NCBI RefSeq assembly: GCF_013374115.1
Contig: NZ_AP022673.1
Span: 1,702,501-1,766,500, forward strand
Origin: Sphingomonas sp. HMP9
Lineage (GTDB): Bacteria; Pseudomonadota; Alphaproteobacteria; Sphingomonadales; Sphingomonadaceae
Length of the DNA: 64,000 nucleotides
Direction of reading: 5' to 3'
Position 1 is the first letter of the stretch; the number at the start of each line of letters is the position of its first letter. Of this stretch, positions 9,532-19,500 are shown piece by piece. Under the pieces are notes generated by a model. The model was not told the DNA's origin. It ran no database searches and saw nothing but the letters and a program-made list of their open reading frames with translations. A program made the translations under genes and the position numbers.

Positions 9532-10515
9532 ATGAAACTCGCCGATCTGGCCGCGCTAGCAGGCGTTTCGACCGCAACGGTGTCGCGCGCCTTGGCAGGA
9601 CATCCGTCCGTCAATGCCCAGACGCGGGACCGCATTCGCGTGCTGGCGCGCGAGCATGATGTGCGGCCGAACCAGCTGGCCCGCAATCTGCGCCTGAAAA
9701 GCACAGGCGCGATCGGCCTGGTGCTGCCGCTTGGCCATGCGCGCACCCAGCATCTGACCGACCCCTTTTTCCTGTCGCTGCTGGGGTTCCTTGCCGATCT
9801 GCTGGTCGAGCGCGGCTATGACATCTTGTTGTCGCGGGTCATTCCCGATGCCGACGACTGGCTCGAACGCGTGGTCGACAGCGGGCGGATCGACGGGCTC
9901 CTGCTGGTCGGCCAATCGGATCAGTTCGACGTGATCGAGCGGGTCGCGCAACGCTATCGTCCGCTAGTGGTGTGGGGGGCGCACCGGGACGGGCAGCATC
10001 ATCTGACGATCGGATCGGACAATGTCGCGGGCGGCGGAATGGCGGCGCGACACCTGATCGCACAGGGGCGCAAACGGCTGCTGTTCGTCGGCGACCCTGC
10101 CCCGCCCGAGTTCGCGGACCGGCTGGGCGGATTCGCGGCCGCGGCCGACGAAGCGGGATTGCCGTGCGAGATACTGGCGACGCCGATGACGCCGGAAGTG
10201 GTGCACGCGGCCGTCGCCGCGCGGCTTGCCACGGGCGCGATACCCGACGCGATCTTCGCAGCGTCCGACGTCGCTGCGATGAGCGTGCTGCGCGCGCTGA
10301 CTGAGGCGGGAATAGACATTCCCGGCACGACCGCGGTGATCGGCTATGACGACGTGACGCTCGCCGCGCATACCTCGCCGTCGCTGACGACGATCCGCCA
10401 GGACCTTGAGATCGGGACCGAATTGATGGTCGACCGACTGCTCAAGCGCATTGCGGGCGAGCCGGCGGACTCCGCGATCGTCCCGCCCGTGCTGATCCCG
10501 CGACAGTCCGCCTGA
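9532..10515 (+). CDS. suxR: LacI-family regulator of sucrose genes (SuxR-like)
   Basis: This 327-residue repressor has a LacI helix-turn-helix at residues 1-50 (LADLAALAGVSTATVSRALAG, hinge ..LRLKSTG) and a periplasmic-binding-protein-like sugar domain at 60-320. It lies 111 bases upstream of a TonB receptor, amylosucrase and sugar MFS in the same orientation. This is the gene set of the Xanthomonas sux locus, so the symbol is given by context. CAATCGATTG-type palindromes just after it are the likely operators. The effector is probably sucrose or a breakdown product (inference). Confidence 0.85.
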   Translation: MKLADLAALAGVSTATVSRALAGHPSVNAQTRDRIRVLAREHDVRPNQLARNLRLKSTGAIGLVLPLGHARTQHLTDPFFLSLLGFLADLLVERGYDILLSRVIPDADDWLERVVDSGRIDGLLLVGQSDQFDVIERVAQRYRPLVVWGAHRDGQHHLTIGSDNVAGGGMAARHLIAQGRKRLLFVGDPAPPEFADRLGGFAAAADEAGLPCEILATPMTPEVVHAAVAARLATGAIPDAIFAASDVAAMSVLRALTEAGIDIPGTTAVIGYDDVTLAAHTSPSLTTIRQDLEIGTELMVDRLLKRIAGEPADSAIVPPVLIPRQSA

Positions 10516-10535
10516 CACCAACCAACGCAGTCTCA

Positions 10536-10569
10536 CAATCGATTGCAGGAATCGGTTGCAATCGATTGC
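10536..10569. promoter_or_regulatory. Paired LacI-type operators upstream of suxA
   Basis: CAATCGATTG (10536-10545) and GCAATCGATTGC (10558-10569) are perfect palindromes whose centres lie 23 bases apart (about two helical turns), with a further half-like GGTTGCA between them. CG-centred palindromes of this kind are typical LacI-family sites. They lie 58-91 bases before the suxA ATG. Confidence 0.75.
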
Positions 10570-10626
10570 GGAAGCAGTAGGAGGCGGTCTTGGGCTTCTG
10601 AGAAAGCCGCTCGCAGGGAGGATCGC

Positions 10627-13128
10627 ATGAAAGTTCGTCACGCATTGCTGGCCGGCATCGCCGCCGCATCGTTCGCCACCGCAGGGGCTGCGCAGACCGC
10701 GCCGCAGACGGATCCGCAGGTCGACGCCGCCGCGGCGCCCGCCGCAGACGTCCCGCAGGACGACATCGTCGTGACCGCGGTCGCGCGCGGCACGAACCGG
10801 CTCAACACCTCGATCACGACCAGCTCGATCACGTCGGACGCGCTGGTCCAGCTCGCACCGCGCACCTCGGGCGAGCTGCTGCGCAACCTGCCCGGCATCC
10901 GCGTCGAGGCGTCGGGCGGCGACGGCAATGCGAATATCTCGGTGCGCGGCCTACCCGTCGCGTCGGGCGGCTCGAAGTTCCTGCAGCTGCAGGAAGACGG
11001 CCTGCCGATCCTCGAGTTCGGCGACATCACCTTCGGCAACGCCGACAACTTCCTGCGCGCCGATTTCAACGTCCGGACGATCGAGTCGGTGCGCGGCGGC
11101 TCGGCCTCGACCTTCGCCTCCAACTCGCCCGGCGGCGTCATCAACTTCCTGTCGAAGACGGGCGAGCAGGAAGGCGGCGCGTTCCAGCTGTCGAGCGGGC
11201 TCGACTACCGCGAATTTCGCGTCGACTTCGACCAGGGCGGCAAGCTGTCCGACTCGCTGACCTATCATTTCGGCGGCTTCTACCGGATCGGCGACGGTCA
11301 GCGACAGGTCGGCTATGACGGCGTGAAGGGCGGCCAGTTCAAGGCGAACATCACCAAGTCGTTCGGCGACGGCAGCTATGTCCGGCTGTACGGCAAGTAT
11401 CTCGACGACCGCGCGATCGGCTACCTGCCGAACCCGGTGCAGGTGACCGGCACCAACAGCGATCCGACGTACACCAACCTGCCGAACTTCTCGATCAACA
11501 ACGGCACGCTGCACAGCGGCAACATCCGCACCGTGCAAGGCCTCGACGGCAACAACCAGCTGACAACGCGCTCGATCGCCGACGGCCAGCATCCGGTGGT
11601 CTATTCGGCAGGGCTGGAGACGCAGATCCCGGTCGCCGACGGCTGGAACATCGTCGAGCGCTTCCGCTATTCGGATATCTCGGGCGGTTTCACCTCGCCG
11701 TTCCCGTCCGCGGTCGACTCCGCGCAGACGATCGCCAACGGCATCGGCGGTGCCGGCGCGCAGCTGTTCTACGCAAGCGGGTCGCAGGCGGGCCAGCGGA
11801 TCGCCAACCCGGCGTCGCTCAACGGCAACGGCCTGCTCGCAAACGTCGTCCTGTTCGACGTCGACCTGAAAAGCCTCAACAACATCACCAACGACATCCG
11901 CCTCAACGGCTCGGTGCCGCTGGGCTCGGGAACGCTCGCGATCACCGGCGGCTTCTATGCGTCGCGCCAGGACATCAAGAGCGACTGGCTGTGGAATTCG
12001 TTCGTCCAGACCGTCGCCGATGACGGGCGGTCGGAACTCGTCGACATCCGCACCGCCGCCGGCGTGCCGGTGACGCAGGGCGGCCAGCAGAGCTTCTCGG
12101 CGCAAGGCTTCGGCAATTGCTGCCGCCGGTCGTACGATCTCGACTACACGACCTACGCGCCGTTCGCGCAGCTCGGGCTGGAGATCGGCCGGTTCAACAT
12201 CGACGGCTCGCTGCGCTACGACTTCGGTCGCGCGCGGGGCAGCGTCGCCGGCGCCGATCTGGGTGCAGGCTTCGGCAGCGGCATCACGACGTTCGACATC
12301 AACGGCGACGGCGTGATCTCGGCCGCCGAGCGCCAGGTCGCGGTGATCCCGACGCGCCGCTCGCCGCTCAACTACAATTATGATTACCTGTCCTACTCGG
12401 GCGGCGCGAACTATCGCCTGACCGACAGCACCGCGGTGTTCGCGCGCTATAGCCGCGGGGGACGCGCCAATGCGGATCGCCTGTTGTTCGGCCCGTCGAT
12501 CAACACGACCACCGGCGGCCTGACCGACGAAGGCGCGGCGGTCGATTTCGTCCGCCAGTTGGAAGGCGGGTTCAAGTTCCGTCACAATGGCCTGTCGCTC
12601 TACGCCACCGGGTTCTGGGCGCGTACCGAGGAGCAGAATTTCGAGGCGACGACGCAGCGTTTCTTCAACCGCGAATATGAAGCCAAGGGCGTCGAGCTCG
12701 AGGGTCGGATCGCACGCGGGCCGTTCTCGCTGTCGGCAGGCGGCACCTATACTGATGCCGAGATCACCAAGGATGTGCTCAACCCCGCGGTCGAGGGCAA
12801 CCGCCCGCGGCGCCAGGCCAAGTTCATCTTCCAGGCGACCCCGCAGGTCGATATCGGCCGGCTGACCGTCGGCGCGAACGTGATCGGCACCACCGACAGC
12901 TTCGCACAGGACAACAACGTCCTGAAGATGCCCGGCTATACGCAGGTCAACGCGTTCGTGTCGGTGCGCCCGGCAGAGAACGTCACGCTGTCGGTCAACG
13001 GCAACAACCTGTTTGACGTGAAGGGCATCACCGAAGCGGAGGAAGGCGCGATCCCGACCAACGGCATCATCCGTGCCCGCTCGATCACCGGCCGGACGAT
13101 CTCCGCCGCGGTCCGCGTCGGCTTCTGA
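10627..13128 (+). CDS. suxA: TonB-dependent receptor for sucrose/oligosaccharide (SuxA-like)
   Basis: This is an 833-residue outer-membrane active transporter. The signal peptide is residues 1-~23 (MKVRHALLAGIAAASFATAG, cut near AAQ). The plug domain spans ~50-190, with DDIVVTAVARG near the TonB box and the plug motif NISVRGLPVASGG. The rest is a beta barrel that ends with the terminal Phe (RVGF) typical of outer-membrane proteins. GGGAGG precedes ATG 10627. It lies between operators and the amylosucrase gene, so import of sucrose is inferred from context. Confidence 0.88.
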   Translation: MKVRHALLAGIAAASFATAGAAQTAPQTDPQVDAAAAPAADVPQDDIVVTAVARGTNRLNTSITTSSITSDALVQLAPRTSGELLRNLPGIRVEASGGDGNANISVRGLPVASGGSKFLQLQEDGLPILEFGDITFGNADNFLRADFNVRTIESVRGGSASTFASNSPGGVINFLSKTGEQEGGAFQLSSGLDYREFRVDFDQGGKLSDSLTYHFGGFYRIGDGQRQVGYDGVKGGQFKANITKSFGDGSYVRLYGKYLDDRAIGYLPNPVQVTGTNSDPTYTNLPNFSINNGTLHSGNIRTVQGLDGNNQLTTRSIADGQHPVVYSAGLETQIPVADGWNIVERFRYSDISGGFTSPFPSAVDSAQTIANGIGGAGAQLFYASGSQAGQRIANPASLNGNGLLANVVLFDVDLKSLNNITNDIRLNGSVPLGSGTLAITGGFYASRQDIKSDWLWNSFVQTVADDGRSELVDIRTAAGVPVTQGGQQSFSAQGFGNCCRRSYDLDYTTYAPFAQLGLEIGRFNIDGSLRYDFGRARGSVAGADLGAGFGSGITTFDINGDGVISAAERQVAVIPTRRSPLNYNYDYLSYSGGANYRLTDSTAVFARYSRGGRANADRLLFGPSINTTTGGLTDEGAAVDFVRQLEGGFKFRHNGLSLYATGFWARTEEQNFEATTQRFFNREYEAKGVELEGRIARGPFSLSAGGTYTDAEITKDVLNPAVEGNRPRRQAKFIFQATPQVDIGRLTVGANVIGTTDSFAQDNNVLKMPGYTQVNAFVSVRPAENVTLSVNGNNLFDVKGITEAEEGAIPTNGIIRARSITGRTISAAVRVGF

Positions 13129-13142
13129 TCGGACCGGTGACC

Positions 13143-14945
13143 ATGACACCATCCTCGACCGAGCGCCGCCTGGACGCGCTGGCCCCCCGCCTGAAACGAC
13201 AGCTCGAACGGCTGTACGGGGCGGACAGGCTTGCGGCGCTCTGGCCGCGGATGGAGACGATCCTTCGCGACCGGGCGAGCGATCGACCAGCGGCGATGGT
13301 CGCGCTCGACGAGGCGCGGCTGGCCGATCCCGACTGGTTCGTGGCGCCCGACATGCTGGGCTATTCGACCTATGTCGACCGGTTCGCAGGCACGGTCGGC
13401 GGGCTGATCGACAAGGTGGACCATCTCGAGTCGCTCGGGGTGCGCTACCTTCACCTGCTCGCGTTGTTGAAGGCGCGCGAGGGCGACAGCGACGGCGGCT
13501 TCGCGGTCGCCGACTATCTGGCGATCGAGCCGCGGCTCGGGACGATGGCGGATGTCGAGCGGCTGGCGGCACGGCTGCGCGCCGGGCGGATCAGCCTGTG
13601 CGTCGACCTCGCGCTCAATCACACCGCGGACGATCACCCTTGGGCGAAGGCCGCGCAGGCGGGCGATCCGCACTACCGCGCCTTCTACCACGTGCTCGGC
13701 GACGACGAGGCGCAGGCCTATGAGGCCGCCCTCCCCGAGGTGTTCCCGACGACCGCGCCGGGCAATTTCACTACGGTCCCGGCGATGGGCGGACAGGTCT
13801 GGACGACCTTCTATCCGTTCCAATGGGACCTGAACTGGTCGAACCCCGAAGTCATGCTCGCGATCGTCGATACGATGCTGCGGCTGGCGAACCACGGCTT
13901 CGAGGCGTTCCGGCTCGACTCGATCGCCTTCCTGTGGAAGCAGCTGGGCACTGATTGCCGCAACCGGCCAGAGGCGCATTCCATCGTCCGGGCGCTGCGT
14001 GCCGCACTCGACATCGTCGCGCCGGCTACGCTGCTGAAAGCTGAGGCGATCGTGCCGACAGCGCTGGTCCCGCCCTATTTCGGCGCGGACGAGGGCGCGG
14101 ACTGGAATGGCGGGTTCGAGCCCGAATGCCATCTGGTCTACAATAATTCGCTGATGGTCGCGGGCTGGGTCGCGCTTGCCGAACAGTCCGCCACGCTGCC
14201 GCATGCGATCGTCGAGGCGAGCGGCGGGCTGCCGCGCGGCGCCAACTGGCTGAGCTATGCGCGCTGCCACGACGATATCGGCTGGGGCGCGGTGATCGGC
14301 GATCTCGCCGGGATCGACGCGGACCCGGTCGCACGGTTGAAGACGGCCGCGCGCTTCCTCGAAGGCGGCGACGGCAGCTGGGCGCGTGGCGCACCGTTCC
14401 AGTCCGACGGATCGGTGCTGCACGGATCGAACGGGACGATGGCCTCGCTTGCCGGTCTCGAAGCCGCGACGGACGAGGAGGCGCGCGAGATGGCGTTTCG
14501 GCGGATCGCGCTGCTGAGCGCGCTGTCGATCGCGAGCGGCGGTCTGGCGACGACCTATATGGGCGACGAGGCCGGGTTGCTCAACGACACCGGGTATCTC
14601 GACGATCCCGAGCGGGCGCACGAAGGGCGCTGGCTGCACCGGCCGAAGATGGATTGGGCAGCGCTCGACGGTCCCGCCGCGCGGCGGATCAGTGGCGATC
14701 TGGACGCGTTGCGGGCCGCACGTATCGCGAGTGGCGGTGCCGGTTCGCCGACCGCGATCACGACGGACGCCCCTGCCCTGCTCGGCATCGGCTGCGGCAG
14801 CGACCGCGTGTTCCTGAACTTCTCCGACGCGGCCGTACATGTCGGTGGCTTGGCAGGTTGGCAGGATCGATTGTCGGAACAGGCTTGCGGCGACACTGTC
14901 GCCGTCGAGCCCTGGGGCGTCGTTTGGGCGAGTCCGGCAGGATGA
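13143..14945 (+). CDS. suxB: Amylosucrase (GH13), SuxB-like
   Basis: This enzyme converts sucrose to an alpha-1,4-glucan plus fructose. It is 600 residues long, near the family norm of ~630. Catalytic residues can be placed: nucleophile Asp259 (EAFRLDSIAF), acid/base Glu301 (LKAEAIV) and stabiliser Asp377 in CHDDIGW. The substrate-binding DLALNHTADDH sits near residue 155-165. No signal peptide is present, so it acts in the cytoplasm. It starts 14 bases after suxA stops; a GTG two codons earlier is possible. Other sucrose- or trehalose-acting GH13 enzymes are alternatives, but the N-terminal helical region fits amylosucrase. Confidence 0.85.
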   Translation: MTPSSTERRLDALAPRLKRQLERLYGADRLAALWPRMETILRDRASDRPAAMVALDEARLADPDWFVAPDMLGYSTYVDRFAGTVGGLIDKVDHLESLGVRYLHLLALLKAREGDSDGGFAVADYLAIEPRLGTMADVERLAARLRAGRISLCVDLALNHTADDHPWAKAAQAGDPHYRAFYHVLGDDEAQAYEAALPEVFPTTAPGNFTTVPAMGGQVWTTFYPFQWDLNWSNPEVMLAIVDTMLRLANHGFEAFRLDSIAFLWKQLGTDCRNRPEAHSIVRALRAALDIVAPATLLKAEAIVPTALVPPYFGADEGADWNGGFEPECHLVYNNSLMVAGWVALAEQSATLPHAIVEASGGLPRGANWLSYARCHDDIGWGAVIGDLAGIDADPVARLKTAARFLEGGDGSWARGAPFQSDGSVLHGSNGTMASLAGLEAATDEEAREMAFRRIALLSALSIASGGLATTYMGDEAGLLNDTGYLDDPERAHEGRWLHRPKMDWAALDGPAARRISGDLDALRAARIASGGAGSPTAITTDAPALLGIGCGSDRVFLNFSDAAVHVGGLAGWQDRLSEQACGDTVAVEPWGVVWASPAG

Positions 14946-14961
14946 GCGTGCAATTCTACAA

Positions 14962-15083
14962 TCCTCCCCCGCAAGGGGGAGGTGTCGCCGAAGGTGACGG
15001 AGGGGGAGGACGCGAAACAGCGGTTGCTCTTTCCTCCCCCTCCGTCTGGCAAGTGCCAGCCACCTCCCCCTGGCGGGGGAGGA
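14962..15083. repeat. Mosaic palindromic intergenic repeat
   Basis: Two ~50-base arms starting TCCTCCCCCGC are imperfect reverse complements of each other, and each arm holds its own small hairpins. The element fills the suxB-suxC gap and could form a large RNA hairpin in the transcript. A short degraded copy of the same arm lies at 51241. Confidence 0.75.
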
Positions 15084-15120
15084 TCGATCGGTTTGCGTCG
15101 AACCATCGCTTACAAAAGGC

Positions 15121-16449
15121 ATGACGATGATGAACCTCGGCCTCATAACCAAACCCCGCCTCTCGCTGATGCGGCTGATCGAGATGAACCTCGGGTTCCT
15201 CGGCCTGCAATTCTCGTTCGGCCTGCAACAAGCCAACATGGCGCCGATCTACGGCTATCTCGGCGCCGATGAAGCGAGTTTGCCGCTGCTGTGGCTCGCC
15301 GGGCCGATGACCGGGCTGTTGATCCAGCCGCTGATCGGCGCGATGAGCGACCGGACCTCGACACGGATCGGTCGCCGCACACCCTATTTCCTGATCGGCG
15401 CGGTGCTGTGCAGCCTGTGCCTGCTCGCAATGCCGTACAGCCCGACCTTGTGGGTGGCGGCCAGCCTGTTGTGGGTGCTCGATGCTGCCAACAACGTGAC
15501 GTTGGAGCCCTACCGCGCGTATGTCGGCGATCGCCTGCCCGACGACCAGCGTGCTGCCGGGTTCCTGACGCAATCGGCGTTCACGGGGCTCGCGCAGACC
15601 TTGTCCTATCTCGCACCGTCGCTGCTGGTGTGGATCGGGTTCAACAAGGACGCGATCGACGGCAACGGCATTCCCGACATTACCCGGATCGCGTTCCTGA
15701 TCGGCGCAGTGCTGTCGCTGGCCACGATCCTGTGGTCGGTGCTGCGCGTTCCCGAGTTGCCCTTGCCCGAGGAGGAGAAGGCGCGGCTGGCGAAGGAGCC
15801 GCTGACGCTCGGCGGCACGCTGCGCGATCTCAGGACCGCGCTGGTCGAGATGCCGCGGCCGATGCGGCAATTGGCGATTGCGATGCTGTGCCAATGGTAT
15901 GCGATGTTCGCCTATTGGCAGTTCATCACCTTCGCGGTCGCACGATCGCTGCACGGCACGTCGGATGCGAAGAGCGCTGCGTTTCGCGATACCGTGCTGA
16001 CGGTCGGCCAGCTCGGTGCGTTCTACAACGCCGTAGCGTTCGTCGCGGCGATCGCGCTGGTGCCGTTCGCCCGCCACTGGGGTGCGAAGAGCGCGCACGC
16101 CGCGTGCCTGCTGGCGTCGGGCGTGGCGATGCTGGCGATCCCGGGCCTGCGCACCGAGGCCGCATTGTTCGTGGCGATGCTCGGCATCGGCATCGGCTGG
16201 GCGAGCATGATGGGCAATCCGTACATCATGCTGATCGACATGATCCCGCCCGAGCGCAACGGCGTCTACATGGGCATCTTCAACATGTTCATCGTGATCC
16301 CGATGATCATCGAGAGCCTGACCGTGCCACTATTCTACCATTCGGTGATGGGCGGCGAACCGCGCAACATCCTGTATCTGGGCGGTGCGCTGATGGTGTT
16401 GGGCGCGATCGCGACGACGCGCGTGACGATGCGCGAACCCTCCGCCTGA
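15121..16449 (+). CDS. suxC: MFS sugar transporter (SuxC-like, SLC45/GPH type)
   Basis: This 442-residue inner-membrane protein has about 12 hydrophobic segments. The first half contains SDRTSTRIGRRTPYFLIGA, the cytoplasmic loop 2-3 motif of sucrose and maltose symporters. PPERNGVYMGIFNMFIVIP lies late in the protein, as in SLC45-like carriers. It is last in the sux operon, separated from amylosucrase by the palindromic repeat, and is followed by a strong hairpin. It would bring sucrose from periplasm to cytoplasm by proton symport. Confidence 0.85.
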   Translation: MTMMNLGLITKPRLSLMRLIEMNLGFLGLQFSFGLQQANMAPIYGYLGADEASLPLLWLAGPMTGLLIQPLIGAMSDRTSTRIGRRTPYFLIGAVLCSLCLLAMPYSPTLWVAASLLWVLDAANNVTLEPYRAYVGDRLPDDQRAAGFLTQSAFTGLAQTLSYLAPSLLVWIGFNKDAIDGNGIPDITRIAFLIGAVLSLATILWSVLRVPELPLPEEEKARLAKEPLTLGGTLRDLRTALVEMPRPMRQLAIAMLCQWYAMFAYWQFITFAVARSLHGTSDAKSAAFRDTVLTVGQLGAFYNAVAFVAAIALVPFARHWGAKSAHAACLLASGVAMLAIPGLRTEAALFVAMLGIGIGWASMMGNPYIMLIDMIPPERNGVYMGIFNMFIVIPMIIESLTVPLFYHSVMGGEPRNILYLGGALMVLGAIATTRVTMREPSA

Positions 16450-16500
16450 ACCACACGCGCTGACCCGGTTTCGATCGGCGCAGGCAGGCTTGATACGAAA

Positions 16501-16530
16501 AAGGGGCGGCTCCTCACGAAGCCGCCCCTT
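16501..16530. terminator. Bidirectional terminator between suxC and the next receptor gene
   Basis: The stem AAGGGGCGGCT / AGCCGCCCCTT has 11 perfect pairs and an 8-base loop. It is flanked by an A-run before and a T-ending arm after, so it can stop transcription from both converging genes. Confidence 0.8.
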
Positions 16531-16549
16531 CAAACGCGCTGGAGGGTGA

Positions 16550-19500
16550 TCAGAACTTGAAGTTCGCACCTGCCCGGAACGTCCGCCCGATCAGACCGGC
16601 ATAATGCCACGTGGTCAGATAGTTGGGCGAGCTGGCGTAGGAGGCCGGTGCGATCGGTGCGCGGGCGCCGAGGATGTTGCCGACGTTACCGAAGAACGAG
16701 AAGTCGTCGTTCACCGCCACCGTCGCGTTCAGGTCGACGTTGATGAAGCTGTTGACGTAGCAGAACCGATCGACGGGCACGCCCGCCTGCGACGACTTGT
16801 ACAGGCTGTTGGCGCACGACGTGTCGAGGCTACCCTGGTCGGTAGCGACCGCCTTGATCCGACCGACATAATAGGCGGTTGCGGTCAGCGAGAACTTGCC
16901 GGCCGCGAGCGTGTTCTGCCAGTTGCCACGCCAGTTCGGCGTACCGTTGCCCGACGACAGATCGTACGGACCCATCGTGCCCGCGAATTTCTGCACGCCC
17001 TGTGCCGTGTGGCGATCATACTGGATGATGTAGGTCGCCTCGACCCGGCTGGTGAAGCGGATGCCGTCACCAAGCGGGATCCGCGCGGTCGCCGAGAAAT
17101 CGAGGCCCGACGTCTTGTCGAAGTTCACGTTCACGAACGGCGCGTTGATGATCAGCAGGCGCGGCAGCGCGTTCGGGAACGCCGGATCGACGCCGTCGAC
17201 CGTGTTGACCGAATAGCCCTGCCCGACGGCCGCAACGGCTGCGGTTGCGGCGGCCAGGTTCGACTGCTTGTAATAGGCGACGATCGCGTCGCCGGCGAGC
17301 GGGCCGTTGGCGATCAGGTTCGACTTCTTGACGTTGTAATAGTCGACCGTCGCGCTGAACCACGACGTCGGCTCGACGATGATGCCGCCGGTGAAGCTAC
17401 GCGATGTCTCCGGCTTCAGGTCGGGATTGCCGACGAACCCGCGACCGACCGAATAGTTGAGGTTGTACGGGTTGCCGCCGGTGACGCAGGTGTTGGTGGC
17501 CGTCGCCGAGCCGCCGTGTGCCGCGCAGAAATTGCCCGGGGGCTGCGTGTTGACGAAGCCGGCATATTGCGACCGCGGACCGGATTCGGCGAAGGTCGGG
17601 GCACGGAACCCCTGCGAATAGGTGCCGCGAACCGCAAACTGGCGGATCGGCGTGAACTTGAATCCGACCTTCGGCGAGAAACGGCCAAAACCTTCCGAAT
17701 AATGATCGTAGCGGCCCGACCCGTTGATCTCGAGGATGTCGAGCACCGGTGCCTGGATTTCGAAATAACCCGCCGACACGGTGTGCTTGCCGAACGCCGA
17801 CGAGGTCGTGAGGCCGTAGGTGTCCAGCAATTCGTTCTGGTTGTTGTTGACCAGCGATTCACGCCGCACCTGGCCGCCGATGGCGACCATCAACGGACCG
17901 CCGGGCAGCTCGAACAGCTGCTTGGTGATAGCCGCATCGAGCGAGTACATCTCGGAATGCGACGGCGTGATCTTATCGGGCGAAACGAAGTCGCGCACCG
18001 CCTGCGAATTCTGCGACGGATTGACGAAGTTGTACGCGCCGGTGTTGATCGCGTTCAGCGTGTTGGCGATGTTCAGATAACCGCGCTGGACGATCTCCAG
18101 ATTGTCGCGGGCGTAAACGCCGTCGACCTTCCAGGTCCAGTCGTCGCCGACCGTGCCGTGCAGGCCGCCCGCGAAACGGTACACTTCGTTGGTACGGTCG
18201 CTGCCCGCGTCGATGTCGCCGAACGAATAATAGATGCGCGCGGCGCCGGCAGCAGGCGTGTTGGCGTTTGCAGCAGCATAGGGGTTGTTCGGGTTGAGCT
18301 GGCGGCCGGGCGCGCCGGGAACCGCGCAATTGATGCCCGCGGTGCAGATATAGACCGGCAGGACGATGCCGGGGTTGCTCGACGCCAGCGACGGCGCGCC
18401 ACCATAAGGCTGGGTATTACGCAGCGCGCGCGGCGCGTTGTTGATGCTGACATAGCTGTTCGAATAGCTGCCGGTCAGATAGCCCTCGACATTCTCCGCA
18501 AGACGCACGCTGATGCGCCCGTTGATCGAATATTTGCGCTGGAACGGGGCAAGCTGGAAATATTCGTCTTCCAGATTGTGCTTGCAGCCGACGCCGTTGG
18601 CGACACCGCTCTGGGTAAAGGTGCCGCGTGCACAATTGCCGAGGTTGAGCGTCGTGTAGTTGGCGTTCGCAATCGCCGTACCGCCGCTCAAAGGATTGTT
18701 GAGGTCGGATTGCGTGGTGCGAACGACGACGGCGTTCGGCGTCGCGGTGGTCAGCGAATTGTCCGCGCCGTTATTGTCGTTGCCGCCGATCGAGGTCAGA
18801 TCGCGGTTGTTGTACGGGAAGCCACGGCTGTGGTTGCTGACGCGACCGTCCTGCTGGAATTCGCCGTTCAGATAGACGTTGAAGCCCTTGTCGGCATAAT
18901 CGCCATAGCCGATCGTCAGGTTGGCACGCTGGCGCGCGGCATCGCCGTGGCTGCTGGCGCCCGCCTCGACCGTGCCGGCGATGCCGGTGAACTGCTTCTT
19001 GAGGATCAGGTTGACCACGCCGCCGATCGCATCGGCACCATAGGTCGACGAGGCGCCGTCCTTCAGCACTTCGACGCGTTCGATCAGGCTGAACGGGATC
19101 GAGTTGAGATCGACATAGGAATTATGTCCATCGTCGTTGATCGGAAAATTGGCCGAACGCAGTCCGTCGACCAGCACCAGCGTCGACGAGACGCCGAGAC
19201 CGCGCAACGACACCGCGACGCCACCGGCCGAGAAGCCGCTCTGGAAGCCCACACCGATCGAACCGCCGCTATCGGCCGAGACCGAGCGGATCGCTTCGGC
19301 AGCCGTCGTGATGCCGGCCTTCGCCAGGCTGTCCGCGGTCAGCACCGTGACGGGCGACGGCGTTTCGGTGTTGGTCCGGCGGAACAGCGAACCGGTGACG
19401 ACGATATCCTGCGCCGGATCCTGCGCAGGATCCGCCGCCTGGTCGGTCGTCGCCTCGACGGTACCAGCCGGCGCGGTCGGCGCGGTCTGGGCAAAAGCCG

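Noticed and set aside
10951..13572. Very long open frame on the minus strand opposite the suxA receptor gene
   Set aside because: It is antiparallel to a well-supported TonB receptor, has Arg/Ala/Asp-rich low-information sequence and no family motif; it is a GC-rich shadow.
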